From Proteiniphilum sp. (GTDB lineage Bacteria > Bacteroidota > Bacteroidia > Bacteroidales > Dysgonomonadaceae): DNA of 64,000 nucleotides. The notes under the pieces are model-generated. The model was not told the DNA's origin, did not search any database, and saw only the letters and a program-made list of their open reading frames with translations. A program made the translations under genes and the position numbers. Position 1 is the stretch's first letter; each line of letters opens with the position of its first letter. Location: assembly GCA_015478855.1 (NCBI GenBank), contig JADMKJ010000119.1, positions 20,804 through 84,803 of the forward strand, in the 5' to 3' direction. Positions 62,656 to 64,000 of this stretch are shown in pieces.

Positions 62656-63963
62656 ATGAACGAAGAGAAAAAGATAATCCATTACGATGCCCTCGTAATC
62701 GGTGGAGGCATTGCCGGAGGTGAAGCGGCGCTCAATCTGGCGAACACCGGCTTCAGGGTGTTGCTGGTGGAGAAAGAGCGCTCCCTGGGCGGGAAGATGA
62801 TTCTTCTGAGCAAGGTGTTCCCAACCCTTGACTGCTCCGCCTGTATCACCACACCCAAGATATCGGAGATAGCAAGGCATAAAAACATCACCATCTTCAC
62901 CGAGAGTGAGGTGACAGGTATGGTCAAGAGATCGGAGAACGATTTTGTGGCGCAGATCACGAAGAAACCACGTTACGTGCATGTGGAGGATTGCACCGCC
63001 TGCCAGCTCTGTGAGCAGGCTTGTCCCGTGAGTGTACGTGACGAGTATCAGTACGGGCTGATTGGCAGAAAGGCTGCCTTTATCCCCTTCAGCATCGCCA
63101 ACCCCAAGGCGGCAGCCATCGACATTGAGAACTGCACGCTCTGCGGCGCCTGCGAGAAGGTCTGCCCCACCCACTGTATCGATTTCACCATGGAGCCGGA
63201 GCAGTATGAGCTGCATGCACGCACGGTGGTGATGGCCACCGGCTTCAAGCTCTTCGATCCCCTGGAGATACCGCGTTACGGGTATGGGCAGCACAAGAAC
63301 GTAATCACCTCCATGCAGATGGAGCGTGAGATCGCCCCCACCCGCCCCTTCAACACCATCCTGCGGCCCGGCGACGGGAAGGTACCCGACAAGATAGCCT
63401 ATGTGCTCTGTGCCGGCTCACGCGACGCCTCGGTGGGCAACCCCATCTGCTCGCAGATATGCTGCATGTACTCCATCAAGCAGGCACAGCTGCTGATGGG
63501 TGCCCTGCCGATGGCAGATGTCACCATCTACTACATCAACATCCGCTCCTTCGGCAAGGGATTCGAGGAGTTCTACCAGCAGGCAAAAGGAATGGGTGTC
63601 ACCTTCGTGAAGGGCAAGATCGGCACCATCAGAGAGAAGGAGAACGGCAACCTCATCCTGCGGTATGAAGATATCAGTGAAGGGATTGTCAAAGAGGAAG
63701 AACATGACATGGTGGTGCTCTCGGTAGGGACCCGGTCGAATCCCGACGCGGGGAAGATATTCCCGCAGGGAGCGTTGAAACTGGATCCCTTCCGGTTCGT
63801 CGCACAGACCGATCTGCAGGGCAGCCCTTCCAGAACAAGCATAAGCGGGGTCTTCGTGGCCGGCACCGCCTCAGCACCGATGGATATCCCCGACTCCATC
63901 CTCTCGGCAGGTGCTGCATCATCAGAAGCAATCAGTTACATCATTCAGCATCAGGAAGTATGA
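62656..63963 (+). CDS. hdrA: HdrA/QmoA-type iron-sulfur flavoprotein
   Basis: A 435-residue FAD- and [4Fe-4S]-containing electron-transfer subunit. FAD motif: VIGGGIAGGEAALNLANTGFRVLLVEK (residues 14-40). The HdrA/QmoA hallmark LDCSACITTPK holds Cys60 and Cys63. Two ferredoxin-type clusters follow: Cys113/116/119/123 and Cys160/163/166/170. The C-terminal motif CAGSRD...CSQICCMYSIKQA is also typical. At 435 residues it is closer to QmoA of sulfate reducers than to the roughly 650-residue HdrA of methanogens. The G+C-rich third positions differ from most of the window. The next gene starts with a 4-base overlap. Confidence 0.9.
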   Translation: MNEEKKIIHYDALVIGGGIAGGEAALNLANTGFRVLLVEKERSLGGKMILLSKVFPTLDCSACITTPKISEIARHKNITIFTESEVTGMVKRSENDFVAQITKKPRYVHVEDCTACQLCEQACPVSVRDEYQYGLIGRKAAFIPFSIANPKAAAIDIENCTLCGACEKVCPTHCIDFTMEPEQYELHARTVVMATGFKLFDPLEIPRYGYGQHKNVITSMQMEREIAPTRPFNTILRPGDGKVPDKIAYVLCAGSRDASVGNPICSQICCMYSIKQAQLLMGALPMADVTIYYINIRSFGKGFEEFYQQAKGMGVTFVKGKIGTIREKENGNLILRYEDISEGIVKEEEHDMVVLSVGTRSNPDAGKIFPQGALKLDPFRFVAQTDLQGSPSRTSISGVFVAGTASAPMDIPDSILSAGAASSEAISYIIQHQEV

Positions 63964-64000
63964 AGGAGAGAATAGGCGTATATATCTGCCATTGCGGCGG
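63960..64000 (+). CDS. Start of a second HdrA/QmoB-like protein (truncated by the window)
   Basis: ATG at 63960 overlaps the stop of the HdrA-like gene (ATGA). The 13 complete codons plus a partial one read MKERIGVYICHCGG, the classic opening of HdrA- or QmoB-type proteins (IGVxxCHCGxN). So a second Hdr-type subunit, coupled to the first, continues beyond the window. Confidence 0.75.
   Translation, partial: MKERIGVYICHCG

Noticed and set aside
62506..63294. A 262-codon open frame on the minus strand across the HdrA-like gene
   Set aside because: It is a shadow: the plus-strand frame has clear HdrA motifs and cluster cysteines, while the minus-strand product resembles nothing and arises from the high G+C of this gene.

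Overview
The window looks like chromosomal DNA of an anaerobic member of the Bacteroidales. Three things point there. Most promoters match the Bacteroidetes pattern TTTG, about 18-20 bases, then TAnnTTTG, and many are readable. The gene content is typical of the phylum: DUF4296, DUF4827 and tandem DUF1080 lipoproteins, a DUF4369/TlpA protein, a zinc-finger-less TraR/DksA protein, a beta-lactamase-less ComEC, and folP-cdaA and lptE-secG neighbourhoods. Many exported proteins carry lipoprotein signals. A Dysgonomonadaceae-type organism (Proteiniphilum/Petrimonas-like) is a reasonable guess, but the sequence alone does not prove it. I see no phage, insertion sequence, CRISPR array or rRNA.

Layout. 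0-10 kb, all minus strand: a SurA-type chaperone, pyruvate phosphate dikinase, a TraR/DksA-like/lspA/DUF4296 operon, and ileS. 10-13 kb, plus: three consecutive endonuclease/exonuclease/phosphatase-fold secreted proteins. 13-18 kb: an aminotransferase, a possible 49-residue small gene, tRNA-Ser(GCU), mltG, an aldo/keto reductase and ribF. 18-23.4 kb, plus: a double DUF1080 lipoprotein, rsfS, ftsH and an exported superoxide dismutase. 23.4-29.7 kb, mostly minus: pgeF-obgE-adk, a GH43 glycosidase, tRNA-Cys(GCA) and radA. 29.7-40 kb: tex (plus), then on minus rnhB, a phosphoesterase, endonuclease I, dnaA, an MCE protein, an amidase and a TlpA-like thioredoxin. 40-51 kb, plus: rpe-comEC-nrnA, a DUF4827 lipoprotein, glmM, an acyltransferase, a sigma-54 activator, lptE, secG and a beta-barrel protein. 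51-55.6 kb, minus: dciA, recF, cdaA, folP and nadB. 56-57.6 kb, plus: a carboxypeptidase-regulatory-domain protein and rpsO.

The most interesting part is the right end (57.9-64 kb). It holds a redox and sulfur-trafficking region: thioredoxin reductase, a thioredoxin-fold protein with a disrupted CxxC motif, two convergent Crp/Fnr regulators, and then a plus-strand operon of a DsrE2-like protein, TusA, a MvhD/FrhD-like protein with rearranged cysteines, a QmoA/HdrA-type iron-sulfur flavoprotein, and the start of a second HdrA-like protein that runs off the window. The DsrE2/TusA pair suggests protein-bound sulfane sulfur. The Hdr/Qmo flavoproteins suggest quinone- or ferredoxin-linked thiol/disulfide electron transfer. 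A perfect TGTGA-N6-TCACA dyad lies between the second regulator and the operon. My working hypothesis is a redox-controlled sulfur-reducing or sulfur-transferring Hdr-like complex in a Bacteroidales fermenter.

Two smaller non-coding items stand out. One is an orphan promoter followed about 60 bases later by a strong terminator between rpsO and trxB, a candidate small RNA. The other is a set of 7-base GCT-phased tandem repeats that recurs in at least two intergenic gaps.
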